In this document: piece by piece, positions 1 to 13,500 of the stretch
Layout of the letters: the number at the start of each line of letters is the position of its first letter
Numbering within the stretch: position 1 is the first letter of the stretch
Source of the DNA: Elysia crispata
Lineage: Eukaryota > Mollusca > Gastropoda > Plakobranchidae
Direction of reading: 5' to 3'
Assembly: GCA_033675545.1 (NCBI GenBank)
Contig: JAWDGP010003382.1
Coordinates: 5,001 to 69,000, forward strand
Length of the DNA: 64,000 nt
The notes under the pieces: generated by a model
Database searches by the model: none
What the model saw: only the letters and a program-made list of their open reading frames with translations
What the model was told of the DNA's origin: nothing
Program-made: the position numbers and the translations under genes

Positions 1-1238
1 TCACTTTTCACACCTTTAAACTTCCTTGAAAATTTGTACGTGACTATATTTTCTCAGCAAAGATAGGCCTACGATGGGAAGAAGAAAACACTTTACTTTG
101 TCCCCCAAGGACTCTTGTTCTCTGATATGCCCAAAGTTTCTCAATATTATTTTATGGAGAGACCAAAATGAAACACAACATGGGAACCCAGTTAATTATT
201 AAATTTCCTAAACTTTTTAAAGATTCTTTTCTGGCTTAATTTGCAGGTTTTTGAATTTCCGTTTAAAAAAAAAGTGCCTAAAGGTGAACTACCTATCGGG
301 AATTCGGGAATTCCTAGCTGCCAGTTTATTTGAACCTTTTTAATAATGAATGTTGAAAGGGATTTACAAAAAGGTTTCGAATTTACAAAAGTAACTGACT
401 ATTCCTATGATAGAATTCTGGTTTTGTTTTGTTTTGTTTTTGCTTTTTAATTTTAAATAAATCTCGGTGATCTAGTTTCGAATTCGACGCCTCAGTTTTT
501 ATTTGCTCTATCATGTCTATGACTACAGACGTAGTTTGGAGAAAATGGCTTTCAAACTTTCGTTCACCTTATACTCATTATGTTGGGCATAGAACAAATG
601 CTTGAGAACTTGATCCATTTTGCTTGACTGTTGGATCTAAAATGAACAGGGCATATAGGTAATGTTTTTAGGGGATGGAAATTGACGCTAGCTCTAATTT
701 TAGTGAAACTGGACATAGAAAAAAATGTAAACTTAATTGATGCCAGATTTGGAGGAACACGAAAAACATTTAATGCAAATTTGATAAATATCCTGACAAA
801 TGCAGTTACAAATTGATTCCTATGTAACCAAAAAGAATCCATGCAACAATATCCTTTTCACAAAGAGGTTCAGGTAAAATCGCACTGTGAAAAGAAGTAG
901 CCACTGATGTATACTTTTAGGTTTAATGTATTTTTGCCTCTTCATTTTCAAACACAAAGTTCAAAATAACCGTTGCTGAGAGCCAATTTTTTTTTTCTAT
1001 CCATAAAGGTGCCATGAAGGCGATATAGATATGTGTATTCATTATCTCCTTAATAAATCGAACACAACTAGTATGCAATATTACTATATTAATTGTGTTG
1101 GTTGAATAATTATAAACTTTTAAGAAAAAGCACCAAAACAAGTAATTTGTTCATAGTTTGTGGCGTTTTCAGACTTAGCTTGGATTTACAGAAAAAACAC
1201 ACTAATGAAGATCGATCATGTGACGGGATCACGTCAAA
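1..1238. other. AT-rich stretch without recognisable gene
   Basis: Both strands were read. Only short reading frames with no recognisable protein pattern are present. It may be upstream or intronic sequence of the gene whose large exon starts at 2390. Confidence 0.4.
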
Positions 1239-1737
1239 ATGGCGTCTGTCAGACCAAGTGAAGGCACAGTCATGGCCGCCAGTTTTACTTATAGTACAGG
1301 AGTCATCCGGGCAGTCAGAAGGGACCTTAGGTGCATAAATCAGAGTGCTTGTCAGTGTATTGCCTCCCTTGCTATTGTGCCCTGTAAATTTCAGTATTTT
1401 TATCTTGCATTTAGAGAGACGATTTTTTTTGGTTTTTTGTTATATTCTTAGAGCACGTTTGCAATATACCTTTTTATCGCCTTACAGCTTTCGTCCTTTT
1501 TTCTTTCTATTTTTTTTTTTTGCTTATGCATCTTTTAACCTTCGATGTTTCTACATCGCAAGCGGCCTGCCAAGTGTGATCACACATCTGTCATTCATCT
1601 TGTTGCTTCTGTCACAGGGATTTAGCAACCGCTGTATACAACAGGACTATGTCCAGTTGGACAAAAAGGGAAGCTATAGTCATAGATTGGAGTTGTATGA
1701 TCAATCACAGAAGTTCCTGGTATCCCTTCACCTTGCG
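1239..1737 (+). CDS. Candidate 5' exons of the furin-site-rich gene
   Basis: These are two possible upstream exons for the large exon at 2390. Exon A (1239-1330) opens with an ATG in good animal context (AAAATGGCG), starts MASVRPSEG and ends at a weak donor (AG/GTGCAT) with two bases left over. Exon B (1618-1737) follows a strong acceptor (a pyrimidine run, then CACAG) and ends at GTGAAG, also leaving two bases. Phases A to B to 2390 agree and no stop intervenes, giving a 1,026-residue model. A competing first exon is 1755-1804 (starts MAASVGADLF, donor after TTAAG), which also joins the 2390 exon in phase. None of these starts looks like a signal peptide, which sits badly with a furin-processed product, so a signal-bearing exon may lie elsewhere. 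This is inference from splice signals only. Confidence 0.3.
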
Positions 1738-2389
1738 GTGAAGATGTGTACAAAATGGCGGCATCTGTTGGTGCAGATTTATTTGAAACCAATCTCGCAT
1801 TAAGGTCATGTCATCAACAAGAAATCCTCTCATCTCTATTTTTCATCTCTACCAAGTTTTTTTTTTTTTCCTTTATAGGGAATGCGATTTGACAAAGAAT
1901 TATGTTGTTTTGTTTAAGTCGTGAGTTTTGATCAACAATAAGAAGCGGTTTGAAGATCTAAGAAAAAACTGAATAATACTGTTGTTGTAAATGTTAACTC
2001 CTGTGCATAATGTGCGTCTCCCTTTTTATTACTTCAAACTTCACCCCAATGTGCATTCTTGCAGGTGCTATCGCTTAATACGCTAAGAACATAACGAAAG
2101 TTGTAGAGTTCACGGCTGACAACTAGGTAGCATAACTCTTTGTGAAATCGTATTTCCTATACTTTTCACCCAGCCCCTCTATACAGTCTCTTTCATTTTC
2201 CTATTTATTGCTTTTTAATATAATATTTTTTGTCTCTGCATTGATTTTTACCAGTAGTCACTGTATGGTATACTGCCTTGCCTTGTCAAGCACAACGAAT
2301 GGCTTTTAGACCAGATAAGTCTACTTAAAAAAGGAAATCGGCAAACGTTTTAAGCTGATTATTTTATTTTCACTTCATTTTTATTACAG

Positions 2390-5258
2390 ACAAGAGACAG
2401 CTCACGCATTCCAGGCGACCTACGGTCCTAAGGTACCAGCTCATCTGCTTAGCGCGATGTTGGAATTGTGGGTGGAGTCATTTTTGCCGCGGCGCTGTCT
2501 CAAGACGCTGGACGCGGGTGGGCCGTTCAATCCGAGCTCTCACAACGTTCACGTGGGGCCGCTGGGGACGGTGAGCGGGCCCAGCACGGTGTACACCACT
2601 AGCACGAAAGATGAGGTGGGCGTGGCCAGACAGAAGCGGGCGGTAACCGAACCGGAAGTGAAATCACCTGCTCCACTTGTCAGATCAAAGCGGTTTCTCA
2701 GCGACCTCTCTAGCATGTTTCCCGGGATGTCCATGGCTATGCCAGGAAGTCGACGTGGGGCCCAAAAAGAGGTCAGCGAGTCTGCGCAAATGATGAAAAC
2801 GTTGCTTCTCATAAGTAAGATCCAGAAACGGCGGGCCATGCAGAGCGTGAAGCGGTACAAAGAAGGCGGAAAAATCTACAGCGGCGATAAATATAATTTT
2901 GGCTCTGGGCTTTACGGCGATTCTTACTCCGGCAAGAGGAAGCGCAGATCTGTAGACGCCAAATCCGAATCTCAGCTGGTAGAATCTGAGGCGGGATCAT
3001 CAAATGAGCCGCTTGTGAGGAAGAAACGGTTTTTATTTGGCGATGCACCAGATGTTCCTGCTGCACAACCTGCCATGCCGTCAATGCTGAGCATTCTGAT
3101 GGGCACAGCGAGGGACCCCAACACGGGCAAGAAAGTGGAGTTTGGAGGGGACTACATGAAGAACATGATGCGCTCCAGTTTTATGTCTGCCATGCCACAC
3201 TTAGCCGGCAACACACCCCCGGGCAAGGAACCGCCAGACGTGGTGAAGAACCTCGCTCCAATCTGGTACTTCTCCCGCATGCAGGGAGCTATGAGGCCTC
3301 GCCGCCCGCTCATGATGAACGGCTATGAAAGCTACCACATGATGCGCCGTGCCAGTCCCGGCTCGATCAAATCACGCAATAGAGACGGCTACTATGGAGA
3401 CAGTTTCCCGGGAATGATGGGAAAACGGAGAAGGAGATCCGTCGACAGTGGCGTCGACGTGGATTCTGATAGCGTAAAGGCCAACAAGAGAGTGAAACGT
3501 CAATCAGAGGAGGGTAGCAATGATGTCATCACTATTGGAGACTTGAGCATCCCCACAGATTTCTTCAAACCCGCGGAAAGATCAGAGGAGCCTAAGTACT
3601 ATGGAGGCTACAAACAGCCCGATGATGCCCGCTACTATCATCGATACTCGGCGCCACAACACCACTACTACCAGCCTCCTCAACAGTCCAGATACCATCA
3701 GCAACAGCATTATTACCGTCAACAACTACAGAGACAAAAACAATTGCAACAACAGCAACAGCAGAAATTTTACCAACAGTATAGCCATCTCTACTCTCTG
3801 TACCTTCAGGCAGTGGGAGCCAAACAAGCCCAACCCACTAGCAACCAGTGGGCGCCACCTGCCACTCGTCAGGCCCCACAAACTCCACCAGCTCATCCTC
3901 CAGCCCAACAACGCGCTCCTGTTTACACGCCACCAGCACCAGCTCACTCACTCCCGGCTCAATCTCCTCCCCCGAATAATTATGGCCCTCCTCCTCGATA
4001 TGCTCATTCCCCAGCAGCGCAAGCCCCTCCGAACAGCAACATCTTTCCAGCTTTTCCTCCTCAACCAACTCCACCCATAATGCACCAGCACAGACCATTC
4101 TCTGCCCCCCAATCATCAAATCAGTTGTTTGGCCCACCCCAAGCCCAGTCCCATTACCTTCCGGTCCCACCTCCGCCCCAAACTTACCCTATTGACCCCT
4201 TCATACCCAACCCTCCCCTTCCCCCGCTAAGTATGACGACCCCCCTCCCGTCTAGGAGGAAAAGGTCGATTGAGTTGGGAGAAGTTTGGGGCACTGAGCT
4301 TCACCGACACAAGCGATCTGATGATAGCGACAAAGACAAGACCAGATATAACAAATTCTTCTTCCCGCAAGCCATGTTTACTCCGGCATTATTTTCGTCT
4401 TATTTCCCGCCCCGCTACTCGGTCTATTCCAACAAGGTTGGCTACCATCAGCCACGGGGTGGCGGAGTTATTTATGGAGATCGTCTGCCTTGGCGTTCGT
4501 CTTGGGCTCCACCCCAGATCCAAGCACGGCCAGCAACCCCGGTTGCCCCGAAACCTCCGCCAACTTCAGTGCCACCATCAGCACGAGTTAGTCAACGGCC
4601 TGCACAACCTTCCCCTTTTTTATCTCCCTCAGCACCAGCCAGCCGTCAACCTCCACCAACTTCAGGGTCAGTAGTTCCACCAGCACGAGTTAGTCAACAG
4701 CCTCCACAATCGTCAGCAGTTTTTTCTCCTTCAGCACCAGCCAGCCGTCAACCTCCACCAACTTCAGGGTCAGTACTTCCACCAGCACGAGTTAGTCAAC
4801 AGCCTCCACAATCGTCAGCAGTTTTTTCTCCTTCAGCACCGGTTAGCCGTCGACTCCCGTCATCCTCAGCACCCCTATCTCCCTCATCACTAGGTCTCTT
4901 CCCAGCTCTTCAATCAGCGCCCGTCAGCCTCCACCCTCCACCAGTTCCCACACACCGACGCGTAAAGCGCTCCGATAACAAAGATAACCCCGACTCTTCG
5001 CCCAACTTCCTGTTTGGTCCGCCATTTTTTTCGTCCTTTCTGTTTCCTGTCCAGAATCACCATAACAAGGTGAGTTACTCTGCCGGAAGAAGCGGGGTTG
5101 TCTATGGCGACCAGATGCCATGGGCGCGGCCGACGCCCGTAGCTCCACACCTCTCTAGCTCTGCAGCCTCTGCCCCTAGTGCGGCCAGTTCTTCTTTTGG
5201 CGGTCCGTTGGATCAATATTTATCTATGGACGCCCGACCCTGGGGCCAGAGAGGGTGA
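2390..5258 (+). CDS. Terminal exon of a Pro/Tyr/Gln-rich protein with about nine furin-type cleavage sites
   Basis: Function not recognised. The reading frame is open from a splice acceptor at 2389/2390 (TTATTACAG) to a stop at 5256-5258. The first internal ATG is at 2457, but the frame is open above it, so the true start is probably in an upstream exon. Counted from 2457, basic R-X-K/R-R sites occur near residues 58-61 (RQKR), 76-79 (RSKR), 160-164, 188-191 (RKKR), 323-327 (KRRRR), 345-348 (RVKR), about 600, about 620 and about 836. Each is followed by a small or hydrophobic residue (A, S, F, Q). The blocks between sites resemble each other: GDSYSGKRKRRSVD and GDSFPGMMGKRRRRSVD; KRFLSDL and KRFLFGD; GVIYGDRLPW and GVVYGDQMPW. 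Residues about 395-450 are Tyr/Gln/His-rich and 450-600 Pro-rich. A 34-residue Pro/Ser repeat lies at 4631-4834. The layout suggests a secreted precursor cut into several related pieces, such as a matrix, mucus or peptide precursor. The coding part is much GC-richer than its surroundings. Confidence 0.65.
4631..4834 (+). repeat. Two-copy 102-bp in-frame tandem repeat (34 residues)
   Basis: Copy 1 (4631-4732) and copy 2 (4733-4834) are nearly identical. A degenerate partial copy lies just upstream (about 4555-4630). Each unit encodes a Pro/Ser-rich stretch with PPARVSQQPPQSS. A 102-bp period keeps the frame, so copy number can change without destroying the protein. Confidence 0.85.
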
Positions 5259-6100
5259 AGTGGTTGGGTATTATCTTCTGCTCTGTGCTTGCAGGCGAGC
5301 ATCATCTGCCAGGTGATATCACCTTTCGCTAACGGTTGGAGAGGAAAGTGGGGGGGTAACTTTGTTTGGTTTGAATTATTTCTGTAATACTATTATTTTT
5401 CATAAAAATAATGTTGGACTTCAGTTGTAGATCACAGGTATTGTGCAAGGAGAAGGTGACATGTTTTATAAACGGAAGGAAAAGGTTTGTTTTGGGAGGG
5501 GGTATTTTACCAGGTTTCCATTTGTAATGCGACCGGGCTAAAATTCGTGTTTTACTTTGCATGTGTGATATCTTTCAGTTTCATCTTCGTTTCACTGACA
5601 TTTATTTTTCATTTGAATGTCATTGTTTTCCGTTTAGTGTTAAAGAATGTTATCCGATATTTCCATTATATAGATACAAAGAATGGTAAATCTAGGCAAA
5701 AACATAATTTTGGTATTTGGTTAAAATTCATTTTTAATGATATATGACGGCTTATTGCCTGTGCATGAAAGCTTAGAAATAAACTGACCTCTTTATAAAG
5801 TTGTGTGTCTTTAGAAGAAGTCCTAACCCTTACACAATAGAAATATCTGTGAGCGCTACAGTTATCACAACATCATTTTAAAATATTTTATCTCACACAT
5901 GCCTAAATTTTAGGGGTAGAATATGTTAACTTTACAAGAAATGATCTGATTGTTATGAACAATTTTTTGGCCGCAAAATTATTTCCTGTCAAATTCTATA
6001 GATATCTAACCATTGTGAAGTCATTGCTTTACATAGATATGTACCAAGATTCTGGATTTTTGTTATCGTGAAGAATGTAATAAAATCATTGACTATTTCA
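5259..6100 (+). other. Probable 3' UTR of the furin-rich gene
   Basis: This is AT-rich non-coding sequence after the stop at 5258. A canonical polyadenylation signal AATAAA at 6079-6084 is the best candidate end. No other gene was seen. Confidence 0.45.
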
Positions 6101-6264
6101 TTGCCCATTGGAAATCTTGTTGTGTCGCTTCATTTGATATATAAGTCGAGTTTGTCAAAGAGATGCGCGTGAGAGAAAAAAAAAAAAAAAGGAGGGAAAA
6201 GGAGAAAAGTGAGGAGGGTATAAAAATGGTTGAGAAAAGGTAGAGAAGGAAAGCGAGGAAAAAG

Positions 6265-6372
<108 letters not shown>

Positions 6373-6550
6373 AAAATGAGTGTGCATCAGAGAGGGAATT
6401 CGAGATGAAAAGTAAGCTGTCTAGAGAGACAAGACTGTGAGTGTGTGTGTGTGTGTGGGAGTGGGTGGAAGAAAAAGGAGCAGTAAAAAGAAACAGGGGA
6501 TTGAGAGGTAAAGAATGGCAAAAATACATGTAATAGAGAAGCCGGTGGAG

Positions 6551-7040
<490 letters not shown>

Positions 7041-10000
7041 CATACGATAACAATAAACATCATCTACATGTATAAGCAAATGTAGTAAACAAAGGAAAAG
7101 ACCTGAACCCCACAGGACAGTTGAACTTTTTTACAAATGATCCTCAACGTTTTCTCCCACCAATAATGCGATAAGGACTTCATCTAGATCTTCCAACCAG
7201 ATGAAGTAGGAACATCCCGGAAAGAGCTGAGCTGCAAGACAATTACTCCAATGACGAGAGGAGGGCAAGCAATAGGAAGAAAAGTTATGATGTCACTTAC
7301 CTATAACAATGTTTAGTTACTGGTTCTAAACATCCACTTATCGGTTTACCGTCTATAAACAGTAAGGGTGTCCGTAGAGTATTAATTAAAGAAAAGTCTG
7401 ATATGCAACAAAAGGCCTTGCTCCTACCTGGCGTTCTATAATGTCACTTAATCTGATTTCAAGATGATGTAACATTTGCTGAGAAGTAGAAGTGATGAAC
7501 TTTGACCTCTTGCCTTCAAATTAATTAGAGCCACCAGTGAAATCACACTTTTTCTCTATTGAGCAATCCAGTAAGAGGAGCTGCCTATTTAAAGTTTTAT
7601 GAGTGACAACATTCAAACATCAAGATACAACCATAACTTTTGTTGTCTTAATCTGCAGAAATAAAATTTAGATACTTCCCACCCCTTATCCCCCCTCCCT
7701 GGGGGGGGGGGGGGGGGGTCCCACACATACACACCAAAGCATTCTAGGCTAGATCTAATTATTCCCCGCTTTATCTAGAGTTCCTTATAAATGGGAATTC
7801 CATAAATTTCTGCTGCGTAGTGAGAAGTTCCTTACAAAATAATGTAAGAGAAGGGTGCAAGGATAAAATTTTAAGACAATTATTTTTCCACAAGGCAATT
7901 ACCAAGTAAGCTACAGCGTAAGTGTTCAGATCAAACCTATAAGTAATGAAGAGCGGGTTTGATGCTCATGGTTTACACACAGGGTGCTTTTTGTGAAAAG
8001 TCGTTCTACGCAACAATAAATTTTGTAGAAGTTCAATAAAAGGAATTGAGAGGTTTTTTACTTGAGACATCAGCTGCTGTTACCGTTTTGTCAGGAAGTC
8101 TGAAAAGAAACTGGCCAAAATGAACTTCACCCTTTCATTCTATGCCTATGAAATTAGTCTCCATTCAACAAGATAGGGTTGAAAAGATGAGACCTCAAAC
8201 TAATGAAACGAAAGCACTCCACAACAAATATTTCCTGATAATGCATGAAAAAATGCCTCTTTCTCATTTCAGAAAAGGAAGGAATTTTTGTGGATGAACT
8301 GGTGTTCCACACAGTGAAACGTGATCACTTTGGAGAATAGGAACTATATAAATTTTCTGTAAAAACAACATTTTTTTCCATGCTTGCCTGAGATTAATGA
8401 GGTTTACTTGGTGTTGAAGGGAGGAAATGAGAGGATGTAAAACAAGTGGTGATGGTTGGCAGCAAATAGTAACAAACAAGAAATTATTAAAGAAAAAAAC
8501 AGCAAAGGAAAGGTTTATAATGGAGTAAAAACCAAAAAAGAAAAAAAGAGCCATGAAAAAAATAGAAGAGGCGAAAATAGATGAAAATTAAAACAAAGAG
8601 AAGTGCATTTTCATAAAGCTGGTCATATAATGTTAAAAAAGACAAGTAGTGAAAAGACTAAGCAATGAACAATACAATTATTAAGTAATCATTGTAGTTT
8701 ATTGTCATTCATGGTTGACACAAACATAATATAAACTGTATAATAGCATCAAAAGTCTGATATTTAATCAGACTATCATATGTTATAAATTATTTTGACA
8801 TTCAAAGAGAACATATCTCATTGAAACAATTGTACTGAAAAGAAATTATCAGTCTTGAACCTGAAGATAATAAACTATAGGAAATGCAAGAACAAACACA
8901 AGCACTCACTTGATCAGAGAAGAGTTTCTTTTTTTTCTGTTAATAAATGAGGCTTAACTTTAAAGATATGTCCTTTGACTTAGCCCTGAGGTTTACTATC
9001 CAATTAAGGCACAAACACAATTATAACTGGTTATCACAAAACAAGAAACCTTTCTCATCTCTTTATCTAACGTGAATCAATCTTCTTCATCACGTACTCT
9101 CAATGTAAAAAAACAACTTTAAATCAAACTTAAAAACTATTAAAACTACAAGACACATATATAGTGTTGTCGTTTGTTCTAGATGTTTGCACATCCAATG
9201 TCTATTTTACTGGTTTGTTTTTTGGACTGTGCTGTCTCTTTTAGCGTGATTCAGATCTTCCCATTGAAGTTAGCAAGTCTCTCAGAAGGTTTAGTTCATA
9301 CCTTAGCTTTGAAACTCTCTCTTTTGGAAAATTTGGTGTTTAGTTATACTCACTCTGAGATGCATGGCAATATTTTGGGACACAAATATAATAAGTCGAG
9401 AGTCGTAATCCCCCAAAAGGCAAGCATTTTTACGATCATCTTCACTCAAAGCTTATTTCTAACCATTGCTGAGCAATAATTAACAAACCCAAGCTCTATA
9501 CATGTATATGATTCTTTATATACAAAAACCTAGTAAGATGGAGACCATGAGACAAATCTATAGAAACCATAGTTTGAATATTAAGGGCTGTAACACCTAA
9601 AAAAGAATGGCCTAAAAGCATATTACATGAAAAGGACACTAGAAATTGATAGATTAATAGCACAAGCACATGTCTTTATCTCAACTGGGTAACAAGAATT
9701 ATATTAGTTTAGTGTTTTGAATGGGCTTGTGACGAAATAGTCATTCTTATACTGAATCAGGTTTTGCTGCATAAATATGGATAAGGCCAATTATTTTCCA
9801 CACTCATGATTCACTTCAAAATAATGAACTTCAGCAAATAAGCTATAAAGCTTTACAGTATGAAAATATTATGTCATATAATCCAAAATGAAAAGTGAAC
9901 ACATTAGAGCAAATTTTGTCCTCACCAGAATATGTAAATTTCAATGGAAGAGTAAACTCTTCTTTATCTCCTTTCTTTCTAAATAATAGAATTAAATTCA

Positions 10001-10538
10001 TTTATTGATATAATCTCTGAATTAGCACCCACTGAATTTCCCACCATGACCTCTAACTATATTGTAGGGTTCCATGAAGAAAATAAGTCAGATCTAGTTT
10101 TGAAGATGAAAATTTTGAGTTTACAAGTGGAAATTTAACAAACTTTTGAGTTTATAGCAGAAAAAGTTATTGAAAATAGTGGTAACAAAATGTGCTTCTG
10201 GTTTGTCTCTTTTTTATTTGACATATATTATCCACAGCACAGTGATCTCAGGCCTTTTTCTATATCGAATTTAAGTTCCCATCAAGCATGACAAGAAGAA
10301 TAACAGTGCCATCCAATTACAAAAATCAAACACTTTAAACAGTTTCTAAAACTATTTCCTGCAGAGTTGAAATAAATAACAATATTACAATCAATCTTCA
10401 TACAGTTTATTTTACACATGTTATTCATTTCCTTTACACCTTCTTTCTCTCCCTCTCCCTTCCACTCCACATGCCCGCCTTTCTCTTTCACGCGTCTCAT
10501 ACCCCCTCATACCCTCTCTTCCTCTTTTATCGTGCTCA
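7041..10538. other. Intergenic region, no gene recognised
   Basis: Only short AT-rich reading frames with no recognisable protein signal are seen. There is a poly-G run at about 7700-7718. The right end (about 10,406-10,538) is probably the 3' UTR of UQCC1, since AATAAA on the minus strand lies at 10,406-10,411. Confidence 0.5.
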
Positions 10539-13500
10539 TCACTTAAAGTCACGGATGGCTTGACAGTCTCTCTCAGCCTTTGTTTTGTCAAGCTTGTCCC
10601 CGTGTAAGGGCAAGAATGGGATGTAACCAGGCAACATGAGAGCCTCGGCATCCAACTGGTCGTGGAAATAAACCTATCAGGCAGATGGAGACAATAATTG
10701 ATAAGAAATGCTATTGTTTAATCAACTTCTTTAATCAATTTGAAACAATCAAAAACATCTTTGATTCAAAGGAATGTTTGAGAAAATCACAGGAAATTTA
10801 ACATGTAAACATGAAGAATCTTTTGTTCAATAGTTTTATTTTTTAAACATCAAACAATGAAATTCTTTACCATATTTCGTTTAGCACCTGTTACCAAGTG
10901 ATATTAAACATAGAGTGTCAGAATTTAAGCATAATGTTAACATTTCACTGTTCAGGTTGCAGAATTATATAAAAGCTAAGCTCTGCAGAGTATAATCTGT
11001 TTTCTATTCCATTATGTGTGCTAAGGGAAGCTACTCCGTCTTTTAACATTTATATTTATATTTGACAGCAAACGTTTTTGTGAAATTCAAAATGTTTGCA
11101 GTCACCGTATGTCACAGAAAATAACAAAGACAACATATGCAAATAAAAAATAATCTCATAACAAAAAGTGGTTGATCTTCAAGTTTTGCCCTCTAATTTA
11201 GACAAAATATGACACATGTATTGGATGCATCAATTTATTCATTAAATTTGTATCCTTTTATTCATTGTAAAAATCACGTCCAAATAAAATAAAATTTAAT
11301 CCAAAGATCTCCTTAAGACGGTAAAATTGTTTGAATTACATTCATTAAGGATTAGACTTAAGCTTAGTATATATAATAAGATAATGGTAATTAAATAGGA
11401 CTTCAAACTATCAAATATCCCATAATTTGACCAATCATAGTTTGAGTGCTTAGAATTTTAAAGTGCATAATTTCTTGCAATTTTCCAATAAGTGTACATA
11501 ACTTTACGAGTACATCAGTATCATTTGAGCAAAGCAAGGACTGGCATTACAGTGGTGTCTCAAAAAAGTAGATCAAAGGGAGGGCAATAAAACAGTAAAT
11601 TTAAACACAGAAAAATTAAGTGAAGTTTAGACTGAGAGGAGTAAATTTGTCAACAATTAAAAGAAGACCTTTTTCAGCAGATTCTTTTCAAGCTAGGACC
11701 ATTTGTTTCTTAATTCTTGTCTTTTTTGTCCCCTCCTTACTTAACTCTTCCACAGATGCAGTTTGCCAGCTGATATGTCATACATAATCTGCAGAAAGCA
11801 AACCTCGTAAGAACAGAAGAGTGTGTTAAAATTAACAGAATCTGCAACAAACAGGCAGGAAAAAGGCTTAAGTAACCTCTAAAATAAGCAAAGTTGACCA
11901 TAATCATATTGAATTCTTTTTTTCAGAGTTTGATTTAGGAAGAATTCACTTCAGGCAATGTGGAGCAGTAGCCATTGTGTTCGAATGTTGAGACTTTACC
12001 TAGATGAGAATGTTATGTTTACCTGTTTCCTGACGTAAGCCACCATTAGGTCTAGTTTCTCAGGATCAACATCTTCACTCATTCGATACAGAGATATCCA
12101 GAGGGCATTTGCCAGCTGTTTGTCTGAGCCTATCAGGCCCTACGGTAACAATAAGATATGGCAAAATTAGAAAATTGAGCAAAAACCATCTTAACTTTCA
12201 AGATATTGCATTTATCTCTTGAAAAAGGCATTGTAATTTTTATGATATAAGTAGTGTGCATACCTTTTTTGATTGATAGTATCATCAGATTATATAAATA
12301 TCACTTTTTTAATCCTAGACACTTAAATCATTTTTTACTGTTCTTAGGATGGATAAGAGAGGATACATTTTTTTTTGTTCTCTCAGTTTTATACTGGGCT
12401 CTGAAAATTATATGAATAAGAAAGCCTTCATCTCTTCAATCAAATTGAAAAAGCTTCAGAAAGTATCAAATGTAGGCATGCCTTAGTGTTGCATCAAATG
12501 TAAACCATGAATACAATGGTGATTTCCTCAAGCCAAAAATCTTCATCTTTTCTTTTTTCCAATTCAGTTTACAATGAGTTTTGCTTGTCCAGTATATTTT
12601 CACAAAGCAGTTATTTCTACAGTTGTCACACAGCCTATTACAACTTTTTTTTTTCAGAAACAAGGAAGGTAATCCAATAGTTTTTAAAACCATCTGAAAA
12701 CTCAATTTAAAACAGCAAATTTAGTATCAAATCTCAAAAACTAGAAGTATCCAGATAAAAATCATGCAAAGGAAAAAGACTTCATATGCAAGGGGTTTAC
12801 CTCATCATAATATAACGTGGAGAGAATCATTGAGCTGTAGAAACTTTGCATGAAGTTTCGCTTCTCACTTCCAAGCAGATCCTTGAAGTCAAAAGGTAAA
12901 AGAAAATCATGAATGAAGTGATGTTTCCACTTAAAATAAAAAAAAAAAATTCTTCTTGAGGAAATGCAAAAAACTGCAGTAAGTATCTAAAACCTTATTA
13001 TAAAAAAAGGCAAGACATATTATTCTATTAGAGCATTTGCACATATTCAATACAGTTTTGGAAAAGGTAAAGCCTGCTATATTTTTTTTTGTTCGTTTAA
13101 TAAAGCATGTCCAAAAGCCTCAACAGATCTCAGATTAGACTTTGCCTCTCCTCCCCTTCACTCCCCCTATTCCCTCACACACACATACACTTACATACTT
13201 CCCCCAAGCTCAGGGTAGAGCTGCTTAAAAAAGACTAAAAACTTATTCATAACATGGGTTTCAAAACTACCAAAAATGGGATCTGCAAATCTAAACAGTA
13301 CATTTCGAGCCACAGTCCTTATATTGCTGCTTCATCGATTTTTAATGATAGCGGATTTCTTTTCACATACCGAGTTTACCTCAAAAACAGAATTCGAAAA
13401 GATAAAGAAAAGAAAGAAAAATCAAGAAAACAGATAGAACTCAAATAGATAGACACAGTGGAGACAAATGCCTGGTCCCCATCTATATGAAATAACACAG

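Noticed and set aside
9183-9479. 98-residue hydrophobic plus-strand frame
   Set aside because: AT-rich, no known motif, no splice or conservation support; likely chance.
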